Part shown: positions 1 to 8,148 of the stretch, in pieces
How the letters are laid out: each line of letters begins with the position of its first letter
Numbering within the stretch: the stretch's first letter is position 1
Assembly: GCF_001598055.1 (NCBI RefSeq)
Contig: NZ_CP014845.1
Span: forward strand, 2,356,001-2,420,000
Direction: 5' to 3'
Source of the DNA: Cupriavidus nantongensis
Lineage (GTDB): Bacteria > Pseudomonadota > Gammaproteobacteria > Burkholderiales > Burkholderiaceae
Length of the DNA: 64,000 bases
Program-made: the position numbers and the translations under genes
The notes under the pieces: generated by a model
The model's database searches: none
What the model saw: the letters and a program-made list of their open reading frames with translations, nothing else
Told to the model about the DNA's origin: nothing

Positions 1-1
1 G

Positions 2-1315
2 GGCATCTCGGTCAACATCGAGACCATGGTCACCGACAGCCGCCCGTCCTGGGGCACGGTGGCGTACCCCGGCGTCTACGGCACCACGGTGACGCGCCCC
101 GACCTGCTGGCCGACTACTACCGCGACCAGATCGAGCGGCTGATGCGCTATCACCGCGTGCCGGTGGTGGTAGGCCTGAGCCGGCGCCCGATCCCGCTGC
201 CGTTCGTGATCGAGGCCTCGACCACCGACATCAGCTACACCCAGGCGCGCGAGCTGGAAGCGTCGTTCGTGCTGCCGGAGCTGAACCGCATCGACGACGG
301 CATTGCCAACGGCACCTACGAGCCGGTGCCGGGCGAAGCCTGGCCACTGTCGCTGTTCCCCGCCGAGCGCGTGGACCTGGCGCTGCAGCGGCTCTACCAC
401 TACACCGGCACGGCGCCGCAGCACTTCCAGCGCTTCGTGCTGTTCACCAACTACCAGCGCTATGTCGACGAGTTCGTCGCGCTGGGGCGCGCGCTGATGG
501 GGAATGGCGACGGCAGCGGCAACGGCAATGGCGACGGCGGCGGCTACACGCGCTTCGTCGAGCCTGGCGACGTGGTGCAGGACCTGGGCGCACCCGAACC
601 CGACGACGCCACGCGCCCGCGCGTGCTGCCGCAGATGCCGGCCTACCACCTGGTGCGCGGCGACAAGCTGGGCGTGACGCTGGTCAATATCGGCGTGGGG
701 CCGTCCAACGCCAAGACCATGACCGACCACCTCGCCGTGCTGCGCCCGCATTGCTGGCTGATGGTGGGCCACTGCGGCGGCCTGCGCCGCTCGCAGCAGC
801 TGGGCGACTACGTGCTGGCGCACGCCTATGTGCGCGACGACCACGTGCTTGACCACGACCTGCCGCCGTGGGTGCCGGTGCCGCCGATCGCCGAGATCCA
901 GGTGGCGCTGCAGGAAGCCGTGGCTCGCGTGACGGGTTTGTCCGGCAACGAGATGAAGACGCGCATGCGCACCGGCACGGTGGTGTCGACCGACGACCGC
1001 AACTGGGAGCTGAAGTCCAAGGCGCTGTACGCGCGCTTCAACCAGTCGCGCGCGATCGCCATCGACATGGAAAGCGCGGCGGTGGCCGCCAACGGCTTCC
1101 GGCTGCGGGTGCCGTATGGCACGCTGCTGTGCGTATCGGACAAGCCGCTGCACGGCGAACTCAAGCTGCGCGGCATGGCCAACGCGTTCTATCGCCAGCG
1201 CGTCAGCCAGCACATGACCATCGGCCTGGAAGCGATCCGAATCCTGCGCGAGAACGGCGTCGAGCAACTGCATTCGCGCAAGCTGCGCAGCTTTGACGAG
1301 CCGGCGTTCCGGTAG
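2..1315 (+). CDS. amn: AMP nucleosidase, 5' end outside window
   Basis: Cytosolic enzyme that hydrolyses AMP to adenine and ribose 5-phosphate, adjusting adenylate pools and feeding purine salvage. The frame is open from base 2, and the codons before the first ATG (base 26) already read like family sequence (GISVNIETMVTDSRPSWG), so the true start lies upstream of the window. The C-terminal half is the nucleoside-phosphorylase-like domain: GVGPSNAKTMTDHLAVLRP, MVGHCGGLR and IDMESAAVAANG (the Met-Glu ribose-binding segment) are visible. Between the N-terminal domain and the catalytic domain there is a Gly/Asp/Asn-rich insert encoded at about 497-545. It converges on fmdB, whose stop lies 45 bases away, and has no obvious functional link to the amide operon. 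Confidence 0.93.
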   Translation, partial: GISVNIETMVTDSRPSWGTVAYPGVYGTTVTRPDLLADYYRDQIERLMRYHRVPVVVGLSRRPIPLPFVIEASTTDISYTQARELEASFVLPELNRIDDGIANGTYEPVPGEAWPLSLFPAERVDLALQRLYHYTGTAPQHFQRFVLFTNYQRYVDEFVALGRALMGNGDGSGNGNGDGGGYTRFVEPGDVVQDLGAPEPDDATRPRVLPQMPAYHLVRGDKLGVTLVNIGVGPSNAKTMTDHLAVLRPHCWLMVGHCGGLRRSQQLGDYVLAHAYVRDDHVLDHDLPPWVPVPPIAEIQVALQEAVARVTGLSGNEMKTRMRTGTVVSTDDRNWELKSKALYARFNQSRAIAIDMESAAVAANGFRLRVPYGTLLCVSDKPLHGELKLRGMANAFYRQRVSQHMTIGLEAIRILRENGVEQLHSRKLRSFDEPAFR

Positions 1316-1360
1316 TCGCTGAGCGGCCCGCTTCCGCCGGCGCCGGGGCGGTACTTGCGC

Positions 1361-1675
1361 TCAGTGGCTGATCATCCAGGGCCGCCCTCCGGAAGCCTTG
1401 GCCGCGTCCGTGCGACCGGCCAGCCGGACCGGGCCGCAGCAGCCACACCCGGCGCCATGCGCCGACGATGACCTGGGCTCGGCCGCGCTGCGCTCATTGA
1501 TCGCATGCGCCGCGCGCACCGGCGCCGCCAGGCTGGCCAGCGCCGGTGCGGCCACCAGCGCGCGCGCCGCCAGCGCGCCGCAGTGCGGGCAGGCCGCGGC
1601 TTCGTCGCGCCGCGACATTGGCCGCATCACCGCGAAATCGCCACAATCTTCACACCGATAGTCGTAGGTGGGCAT
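1361..1675 (-). CDS. fmdB: FmdB-type zinc-ribbon protein
   Basis: Small protein (104 aa) of the FmdB family, named from the formamidase cluster of Methylophilus, where it was proposed to act as a regulator. The start MPTYDYRCEDCG is diagnostic of the family. Two Cys pairs (CEDCG near residue 8 and CPHCG near residue 30) would bind one zinc ion. The rest is Ala-rich, with a further Cys cluster (GCGCC) near residue 77 that is not part of the core ribbon. It is the last gene of the amide operon, 32 bases after fmdA. The exact molecular role of FmdB proteins is unknown, so 'regulatory' is family lore rather than something visible here. Confidence 0.85.
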   Translation of the reverse strand: MPTYDYRCEDCGDFAVMRPMSRRDEAAACPHCGALAARALVAAPALASLAAPVRAAHAINERSAAEPRSSSAHGAGCGCCGPVRLAGRTDAAKASGGRPWMISH

Positions 1676-1707
1676 TGCATCTCCGCCAGGGGGGCACCGC
1701 TGGGTTT

Positions 1708-2940
1708 TCAGGTCAGGTCGGGCGCGAGCGGCAGGTCCACGCCGCCCTGGATCATCTTTACCGGCCCGTTGGCGTTGGGCCGGATATCGAAGTCAAAAAT
1801 CTGCGTCGGCAGCCACAGCGTGGCGCAGGCATTGGGAATGTCGACCACGCCGCTGATATGCCCCTGGACCGGCGCGGTGCCAAGGATCGAGTACGCCTGC
1901 GCGCGCGAGTAGCCGAACCGAGTCAGGTATTCGATCGCGTTCAGGCACGCCTGCCGGTAGGCCACGTGCACGTCCAGGTAGTGCTGCGTGCCGGCCTCGT
2001 CGACCGAGATCCCTTCGAAGATCAGGTAGTCGTTGTAGCCGGGGGTGATCGGGCTGGGCTTGAAGATCGGATTGCGGATGCCGTACTTGGCCATGCCGTC
2101 CTTGATCAGCGATACGCGCATATGCACCCAGCCGGCCATTTCGATGGCGCCGCAGAACGTGATTTCGCCGTCGCCCTGCGAGAAGTGCAGGTCGCCCACC
2201 GACAGGCCCGCGCCGTCGACATAGACCGGAAAGTAGACCTTGGCGCCGCGCGACAGGTCCTTGATGTCGCAGTTGCCGCCGTGTTCGCGCGGCGGCACCG
2301 TACGCGCGCCGGCAGCGGCGGCACGGTCGCGCGCCTCCCCCTGCAGCCGGCCCATGTGCGCGGTGGCGGCAAAGGGCGGGTTGGCCAGCGGTGGCACGCG
2401 CGCCGGATCGGTGGCGATGAAATCCAGCTCGCGCCGGTTCCAGGTCTCCAGCATGGCATGGTCCGGCAGGCAGCCGATCAGGCCCGGGTGGATCAGGCCG
2501 GCAAAATTCACGCCGGGAACGTGGCGCGACGAGGTATAGAGTCCGTGGAAATCCCAGATCGATTTCTGCGCCTGCGGGAAGTGGTCGGTCAGGAAGCCAC
2601 CGCCGTTCTGCTTTGAGAAGAAGCCGTTGAAGCCCCACTGGCAGTCCGGCTTGGCGCCGATGTCGAGCAGGTCCACCACCAGCAGGTCGCCGGGCTCGGC
2701 GCCATGCACGCCCACCGGCCCGGACAGGAAGTGCACGATCGACAGGTCGATGTCACGCACATCGTCGGCCGAATCGTTGTTGCGGATAAAGCCGCCGGTC
2801 CAGTCGTAGGTCTCGAGGATAAAGTCGTCGCCGGGCCTGACCCAGCAGGCCATCGGGATGTCCGGGTGCCAGCGGTTGTGCACATTGGGGTTCTGGTACG
2901 GCGATTCGGCCAGGTCGACCTTGATCAGGGTGTCCGTCAT
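1708..2940 (-). CDS. fmdA: formamidase / acetamidase
   Basis: Amidohydrolase (410 aa) of the FmdA/AmdA family, which hydrolyses formamide, and more slowly other short aliphatic amides, to ammonia and the acid. Length matches family members of about 400 residues. The N-terminus (MTDTLIKVDLAESPYQNPN) and segments such as VHFLSGPVGVHGAEPGDLL and DLHFSQGDGEITFCGAIE are typical. A strong ribosome-binding site (AAGGAGG) sits six bases before the ATG at 2940. It follows the transporter genes (56 bases after the second ATPase gene) in one transcription unit with fmdB, so imported amide would be hydrolysed at once to give ammonium. Substrate preference between formamide and acetamide cannot be fixed from sequence alone. 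Confidence 0.93.
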   Translation of the reverse strand: MTDTLIKVDLAESPYQNPNVHNRWHPDIPMACWVRPGDDFILETYDWTGGFIRNNDSADDVRDIDLSIVHFLSGPVGVHGAEPGDLLVVDLLDIGAKPDCQWGFNGFFSKQNGGGFLTDHFPQAQKSIWDFHGLYTSSRHVPGVNFAGLIHPGLIGCLPDHAMLETWNRRELDFIATDPARVPPLANPPFAATAHMGRLQGEARDRAAAAGARTVPPREHGGNCDIKDLSRGAKVYFPVYVDGAGLSVGDLHFSQGDGEITFCGAIEMAGWVHMRVSLIKDGMAKYGIRNPIFKPSPITPGYNDYLIFEGISVDEAGTQHYLDVHVAYRQACLNAIEYLTRFGYSRAQAYSILGTAPVQGHISGVVDIPNACATLWLPTQIFDFDIRPNANGPVKMIQGGVDLPLAPDLT

Positions 2941-2996
2941 GACGTTGCCTCCTTGGGTGGCGTGGTTGGATCGCGTGGTAAGGAATGGAATCCGGC

Positions 2997-3686
2997 TCAG
3001 ACCGATAGCAGTCGCCGGATATGGTCCACATCGGTGCTGTGGCGCTGGGTCTCGTGCACGAAGCGGCCGCCCTCGATGACCAGCAGGCGGTCCGCCACCT
3101 CCAGCGCAAAGCTCAGCACTTGCTCGGAAAACACGATGGTGATGTCGCGCGTGCGGCGGATCTGGTTCAGCGCGCGGGCGATGTCCTTGATGATCGACGG
3201 CTGGATGCCCTCGGTAGGCTCGTCCAGCAGCAGCACCCTGGGGTTGGCCACCAGGGCACGCGCAAGCGCCAGTTGCTGCTGCTGCCCGCCAGAGAGGTTG
3301 CCACCCTTGCGCCGGCGCATATCGAACAGCACCGGGAACATCGCGAAAATCTCGTCGGGGATGCGGCGGCTCTTGCCTTGCTCCATGCCGGTGAGGATGT
3401 TCTCCTCGACGCTCAGGTGCGAGAAGATCATGCGTCCCTGCGGCACGTAGCCAAGGCCGGCGCGCACGCGGCGATAGCTCTCGTCGCGCGCGACGTCCCT
3501 GCCGTCCACGCGGACCTGGCCCGAGCGCACCGGCAGCATGCCGATCATGGCCTTGAACAGCGTGGTCTTGCCCATGCCGTTGCGGCCCATGATCGCCACC
3601 GTCTCGCCCTGGGCGGCGGCAAACGACACGCCGTGCAGCACCTCGCTCTGGCCATAGTTGACGACCACGTTATCGACTGTGAGCAT
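2997..3686 (-). CDS. urtE: urea/short-amide ABC transporter ATP-binding protein (UrtE type)
   Basis: Second ATPase (229 aa) of a branched-chain-amino-acid/urea type importer. Walker A is GRNGMGKTT, the signature LSGGQQQQLALARAL, and Walker B VLLLDEPTEGIQPS; all are intact. LivF/UrtE proteins pair with LivG/UrtD on the cytoplasmic face. It lies 30 bases after the urtD-type gene and directly before fmdA. The formamidase in the operon argues that the cargo is formamide or another short amide, as in the fmdDEF transport genes of Methylophilus, rather than urea itself; this is inference from context. Confidence 0.88.
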   Translation of the reverse strand: MLTVDNVVVNYGQSEVLHGVSFAAAQGETVAIMGRNGMGKTTLFKAMIGMLPVRSGQVRVDGRDVARDESYRRVRAGLGYVPQGRMIFSHLSVEENILTGMEQGKSRRIPDEIFAMFPVLFDMRRRKGGNLSGGQQQQLALARALVANPRVLLLDEPTEGIQPSIIKDIARALNQIRRTRDITIVFSEQVLSFALEVADRLLVIEGGRFVHETQRHSTDVDHIRRLLSV

Positions 3687-3716
3687 GGGGATTCTCCGTA
3701 CGTAGGGATGGCTGCA

Positions 3717-4460
3717 TCAGTGGCCCAGGTAAACGTCGATCACGCGCGGGTCTTGCTGCACCTGGTCCATCGACCCTTCGGCCAGGATCCGGCCCTGGTG
3801 CATCACGGTGACCTTGTCGGCGATCTGCCTGACGAAATCCATGTCGTGCTCGATCACGATCACGGCGCGGCCCTTGCTGATGCGCCTGAGCAGCGCGGCG
3901 GTCTGCTCACGCTCGCGCACGCTCATGCCGGCGATGGGCTCGTCGAGCAGCAACAGCTGCGGCGCCTGCATCAGCAGCATGCCGATCTCCAGCCACTGCT
4001 TCTGGCCGTGCGACAGCTGTGCCGCCTCGCGCTCCAGCGCATCGGCCAGGCCGATCTGCGCCGCCACCTCGGCCACGCGCCCGCGCACCTCCGTGCTGGT
4101 GCGGAAGGTCAGCGCGCCCAGCACGCCGCGCCCGCGCGGAAACGACACCGCCAGGTTCTGGAACACGCTCAGGTTCTCGTAGATCGATGGGGTCTGGAAC
4201 TTGCGGCCGATGCCGGCGCGCACGATCTGGTACTCGGGCAGCCCCGTCATCTCGCGGTTGGCAAACTTGATGCTGCCGCCGCCGGCACGGGTCTTGCCGC
4301 ACACCAGGTCCAGCAGCGTGGTCTTGCCGGCGCCATTGGGGCCGATGATCACGCGCAGCTCGTCGCGGTCGACATAGAGCGTGAGCCCGTCGATGGCCTT
4401 GAAGCCGTCGAACGAAACCGTCAGGTCTTCCACGGCCAGCATGAAGTCGGTATTGCTCAT
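3717..4460 (-). CDS. urtD: urea/short-amide ABC transporter ATP-binding protein (UrtD type)
   Basis: First ATPase of the importer (247 aa), LivG/UrtD type. I place the start at the ATG at 4460 (MSNTDFMLAVEDLTVSFDGF), although the same frame stays open far upstream as an overlap with the permease gene. Walker A GPNGAGKTTLLD, signature LSHGQKQWLEIGMLL and Walker B LLLLDEPIAGMS are intact. The signature carrying HGQKQWLEIGM is characteristic of UrtD rather than of amino-acid LivG proteins. It starts 17 bases after the permease stop and is co-transcribed with the other transporter genes and with fmdA. Confidence 0.9.
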   Translation of the reverse strand: MSNTDFMLAVEDLTVSFDGFKAIDGLTLYVDRDELRVIIGPNGAGKTTLLDLVCGKTRAGGGSIKFANREMTGLPEYQIVRAGIGRKFQTPSIYENLSVFQNLAVSFPRGRGVLGALTFRTSTEVRGRVAEVAAQIGLADALEREAAQLSHGQKQWLEIGMLLMQAPQLLLLDEPIAGMSVREREQTAALLRRISKGRAVIVIEHDMDFVRQIADKVTVMHQGRILAEGSMDQVQQDPRVIDVYLGH

Positions 4461-4477
4461 GGTGTCTGCCTCGCGCG

Positions 4478-5620
4478 TCAGGCCGTCGTGGCCGGGATGC
4501 CCTCGGCCGGCGCGGGCGGATCGTCGGCACGGCGGCGCGCCAGGTACTTGCGGTAGAGGCCGGCCAGCCCGTCCGGGAACGCCACCACCACGCCGATGAA
4601 CAGCGCCGCCATCAGGAACAGCCAGAGATCCGGGAAACTCTCCGAGAAATAGGTCTTGCCGGCATTGACCAGCAACGTGCCCCACACCGCGCCGACCAGG
4701 CTCATGCGCCCGCCCACGGCGGCGAAGATGACCATCTCGATCGACGGCACGATGCCGACGAACGAGGGCGACATAAATCCCACCTGCAGCGTGAACATGG
4801 CACCGCCGATGGCGGACAAGCCCGCCGCCAGGCAGAACACGAACACCTTGAACATCGACACGTCGTAGCCGGAGAAGCGCACCCGGTCTTCCTTGTCGCG
4901 CATGGCCAGCAGCAGCACGCCGAGCTTGCTGCGCTGGATCCAGCGGCACAGCGCGATCGCGCCGAACAGCAGCGCGACGTTGACGAAGTAGAGGATGAGC
5001 CTGGCGCTGTCGGTGCGGATATCCCAGCCGAGCAAGGTCTTGAGGTCGGTAATGCCGTTGACGCCGCCGGTATAGCCTTGCTGGCCGATGATCAGCACCG
5101 ATAGGATCAGCGCCACCGCCTGCGTGATGATGGCAAAGTAGACCCCGCCGACACGGCGGCGGAACATCGCGAAGCTGACCACGAAGGCCAGCAGCACCGG
5201 GATGACGACGACGCCGGCCAGCGCGAGCGGCAGGTGGCGGAACGGCTCCCACCACCAGGGCAGCGCGCTCAGCTGGTTCCAGTCCATGAAGTCGGGAATG
5301 CCGGGCGTGGACTGGATCGCCGTGCTCTTCGGGTCAGAGGCCTCGAGCTTCAGGAACATCGCCATGGCATAGCCGCCAAGGCCGAAGAACACGCCTTGCC
5401 CCAGGCTCAGCACACCGCCATAGCCCCACAGCATCACCAGCCCCACGGCGACGAAGGCATAGCTGAGGTACTTGCCGGCCAGGTTCAGCCGGAACACATC
5501 CAGCGCGAGCGGCAGTGCCACCAGCAGCACCAGTGCCAGCAGCGCGTAGCCGGACCATTCGGCGCCGGCATGCTGCCGCAGCCGCCGCAGGTTCAACGCA
5601 AGGGGTTTCGAGGACGACAT
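4478..5620 (-). CDS. urtC: urea/short-amide ABC transporter permease (UrtC type)
   Basis: Inner-membrane permease (380 aa), LivM/UrtC type, with about ten hydrophobic segments and a hydrophilic C-terminal tail. Typical features are ALVLLVALPLALDVFRLNL at the first membrane segment and SLGQGVFFGLGGYAMAMFL near residue 75. The ATG at 5620 is preferred over a GTG one codon upstream because a GGGAG ribosome-binding site lies six bases before it. It would form the channel with the UrtB-type subunit encoded 22 bases upstream in the same operon. Confidence 0.88.
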   Translation of the reverse strand: MSSSKPLALNLRRLRQHAGAEWSGYALLALVLLVALPLALDVFRLNLAGKYLSYAFVAVGLVMLWGYGGVLSLGQGVFFGLGGYAMAMFLKLEASDPKSTAIQSTPGIPDFMDWNQLSALPWWWEPFRHLPLALAGVVVIPVLLAFVVSFAMFRRRVGGVYFAIITQAVALILSVLIIGQQGYTGGVNGITDLKTLLGWDIRTDSARLILYFVNVALLFGAIALCRWIQRSKLGVLLLAMRDKEDRVRFSGYDVSMFKVFVFCLAAGLSAIGGAMFTLQVGFMSPSFVGIVPSIEMVIFAAVGGRMSLVGAVWGTLLVNAGKTYFSESFPDLWLFLMAALFIGVVVAFPDGLAGLYRKYLARRRADDPPAPAEGIPATTA

Positions 5621-5642
5621 CACAGGCTCCCTGGAAAGGAAT

Positions 5643-6557
5643 TCAGCGGCGCGCCGCCGGCGCGAACAAGCCTTGCGGGCGGATCATCAGGATGGTCACG
5701 ATCAGCAACAGCGTCAGCACGCGCGCCATCGACCCCGTCATGAAAAACTCGGAGACCGATTGCATCTGCGCGATGCCGAAGGCCGAAGCCACCGTGCCAG
5801 CGAGGCTGGCCGCGCCGCCGAACGTGACCACCAGGAACGCGTCGACGATGTAGAGCGAGCCGCTGGTCGGCCCGGTCGAGCCGATGGTGGTGAACGCGGC
5901 GCCGGCCACGCCGGCGATGCCGCAGCCGATCGCGAAGGTGAGCCGGTCGGTGCGGCGCGTGTTGATACCCGCGGCATTGGCCATGGCCCGGTTGGCCGTG
6001 GTGGCGCGCACGCGCAGGCCCCAGCGTGAGCGGTACAGTGCCAGCCAGACCAGCCCGGCCACGCCCAGCGTCAGCGCCATCACGAACAGGCCGTTGATGG
6101 GAATATCCAGGCCGGGGGCGGGCGTCCATGAGCCCATCAGCCAGTCCGGCAGCGTCGGGCTGACTTCCTTGGGCCCGAAGCTGGATCGGAACGCCTGCTG
6201 CATGCCGAGCGACAGCCCCCAGGTGGCCAGCAGGGTATCGAGCGGACGTTTGTAGAGATGCCGGATCAGCGCCCACTCGCTCAGCCAGCCCGCGCTGAAG
6301 GCAAGCGCGAACGCGCCGCAGATGGCCATGGGGAAGTAGTACGGCATCCACGCGGGCGCCAGGCGTTCGGCCGTGGCCGATGCCAGGAAGACCGTATAGG
6401 CGCCGATGGTCATGAACTCGCCATGGGCCATGTTGATGACGCCCATCTGGCCGAAGATGATGGCCAGGCCAAGCGCCATCAGCAGCAGCACCGAGAACAG
6501 GCTCAGCCCGGCAAAGCCCTGCATCAGGGCAATGTTCAGCATGTCGGAGAGGCTCAT
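5643..6557 (-). CDS. urtB: urea/short-amide ABC transporter permease (UrtB type)
   Basis: Inner-membrane permease (304 aa), LivH/UrtB type. It begins MSLSDMLNIALMQGFAGLS and contains MALGLAIIFGQMGVINMAHG, the family's most conserved stretch. Length is near 300, as in LivH; it lacks the long N-terminal extension found in many UrtB proteins. It lies 66 bases after the binding-protein gene. Together with the UrtC-type subunit it should make the membrane pore of the amide importer. Confidence 0.88.
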   Translation of the reverse strand: MSLSDMLNIALMQGFAGLSLFSVLLLMALGLAIIFGQMGVINMAHGEFMTIGAYTVFLASATAERLAPAWMPYYFPMAICGAFALAFSAGWLSEWALIRHLYKRPLDTLLATWGLSLGMQQAFRSSFGPKEVSPTLPDWLMGSWTPAPGLDIPINGLFVMALTLGVAGLVWLALYRSRWGLRVRATTANRAMANAAGINTRRTDRLTFAIGCGIAGVAGAAFTTIGSTGPTSGSLYIVDAFLVVTFGGAASLAGTVASAFGIAQMQSVSEFFMTGSMARVLTLLLIVTILMIRPQGLFAPAARR

Positions 6558-6623
6558 GAAGACGGCTCCGTGAGGTCAGGGGATCACGGCCGGCATGGCA
6601 GCCATTGCCAGCCCGGCGCGGTA

Positions 6624-7913
6624 TTACTGGTAGCCTTTCGGGAACGGGTTGGGCGCAATCAGCTGCGGCGATTCGGCCACCACCCTGAACTGGCCGTCGG
6701 GCTGCGCCAGGCCGACCCGCGTCTTGCTCCACAGGTGATGGTTCGCATCCACCTTGACGTAGCCTTCGGGCGCGGTCTTCAGCTCGATGCCGGGAGAAGC
6801 CGCCACCACCTTGTCGACATCGAAGCTGCCCGCTTTCTCGACCGCGGCCTTCCATAGCCACGGGCCCAGGTAGGCCGCCTGGGTGACATCGCCGATCACG
6901 GCCTTGCCGCCGTACCTGGCCTTGAAGGCATCGACGAACTGCCTGTTGTTGGCGTTGTCCAGTGACTGGAAGTACTTCATCGCGGCATAGAAGCCGGCGA
7001 TGTTCTCGCCGCCGATGCCCAGCACTTCATCCTCGGTGACCGAGATGGTCAGCAGGAACTGCTTGTCCGCGGTGATGCCGGCTGCCTTCAGCTGCTTGTA
7101 GAAGGCCACGTTGGAGCCGCCCACCACGATCGCGTAGATGCAGTCCGGCCTGGCCACCTTGATCTTGTTGATCAGCGAGTTGAAGTTGGTATGGCCCAGC
7201 GGGTAGTACTCTTCGCCGACCACCTTCAGCTTCAAGAAATTCTCAATGTGCTTGCGCGCGATCTTGTTCGACGTGCGCGGCCAGATGTAGTCCGAGCCGA
7301 TCAGGAAGAAGCTCTTGGCCTGCTTCTGCCTGGCGGCCCAGTCCAGTCCCCAGATGATCTGCTGGGTGGCCTCCTGGCCGGTGTAGATCACGTTCTTCGA
7401 TTGTTCGAGGCCCTCGTAGAAGGTGGGGTAGTAGAGCAGGCCGTTCTCCTTCTCGAACACCGGCAGCACCGCCTTGCGCGAGGCCGAGGTCCAGCAGCCG
7501 AACACCGCGGCAGCACGGTCGTTGACCAGCAGCTTGCGTGATTTCTCGGCAAAGGTGGGCCAGTCGGAGGCGCCGTCCTCCTTGACCACCCGGATCTTGC
7601 GGCCAAGGATGCCACCGGCTGCATTGATCTGGTCGATGGCGAGCTGCTCGGCCTGGATCGAGCCCGTTTCAGAGATTGCCATGGTGCCGGTGGCCGAGTG
7701 CAGCTGGCCGACGGTGACTTCGGTATCGGTCACGGCCAGCCTGGTGGTGTTGACCGTAGCGGTAGGCAGGCTGGCGCCCTGCGCGCGCGCCGCCAGGCCC
7801 GCCAGCGGCAGTGCCGGCAGGGCGGCCAGGCCTTGCATCAGGCGCCGACGCGGCAGCGATGGCGCGCCGTCGCCATGGGTGGTTGGGGATCCGTTGCTGT
7901 CTGTGTCACGCAT
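6624..7913 (-). CDS. urtA: periplasmic urea/amide-binding protein (UrtA/FmdD type)
   Basis: Substrate-binding protein (429 aa) of the importer and first gene of the operon. The N-terminus has an Arg-rich run followed by a hydrophobic stretch (PRRRLMQGLAALPALPLAG) ending near an ARAQG site, which suggests export and may use the Tat route because of the paired arginines. The mature part has the type-I periplasmic fold of UrtA (VGQLHSATGTMAISETGS, IDQINAAGGILGRKI, YPTFYEGLEQSKNVIYTG). UrtA proteins bind urea and FmdD proteins bind short amides; formamidase downstream favours an amide. The gene is divergent from the permease-kinase gene, with 235 bases between the two starts. Confidence 0.9.
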   Translation of the reverse strand: MRDTDSNGSPTTHGDGAPSLPRRRLMQGLAALPALPLAGLAARAQGASLPTATVNTTRLAVTDTEVTVGQLHSATGTMAISETGSIQAEQLAIDQINAAGGILGRKIRVVKEDGASDWPTFAEKSRKLLVNDRAAAVFGCWTSASRKAVLPVFEKENGLLYYPTFYEGLEQSKNVIYTGQEATQQIIWGLDWAARQKQAKSFFLIGSDYIWPRTSNKIARKHIENFLKLKVVGEEYYPLGHTNFNSLINKIKVARPDCIYAIVVGGSNVAFYKQLKAAGITADKQFLLTISVTEDEVLGIGGENIAGFYAAMKYFQSLDNANNRQFVDAFKARYGGKAVIGDVTQAAYLGPWLWKAAVEKAGSFDVDKVVAASPGIELKTAPEGYVKVDANHHLWSKTRVGLAQPDGQFRVVAESPQLIAPNPFPKGYQ

Positions 7914-8007
7914 GATCGACGCTCCTTGGGGACGAGGTGAGTGGGCTGAGCCGTGGCGGCAATGCAGCTTGCGAGACGATCATGCTGGGCTGCGGCAAGG
8001 GCGGCCA

Positions 8008-8023
8008 TACGTCATTCAACGTA
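8008..8023. promoter_or_regulatory. inverted repeat between amide operon and sensor kinase
   Basis: TACGT-N6-ACGTA, a perfect 5-base inverted repeat in the 235-base divergent intergenic region. Its place and symmetry fit a dimeric LuxR-type regulator such as the one encoded at 11465-12370. A 5-base repeat can arise by chance, so this is only a candidate operator. Confidence 0.3.
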
Positions 8024-8148
8024 CGCGCCGTTCGCGGCAGGATCGCCAGGCGCATCGGCACGGCGGCACAGCTCTTGCATCAGCGCGGCTCGACGCCAGC
8101 GCCCTGCCGCCGTTGCCACGTTTTCCGACCTTTCCTCCGGACCGAACC

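Noticed and set aside
4461..5255. Upstream extension of the UrtD-type gene suggesting a fusion
   Set aside because: The extension overlaps the permease gene in another frame and shows no domain; MSNTDFML at 4460 is a normal UrtD start.
7474..8148. N-terminal extension of the permease-kinase protein
   Set aside because: It would read through the divergent binding-protein gene; residues before the ATG at 8149 are low complexity.
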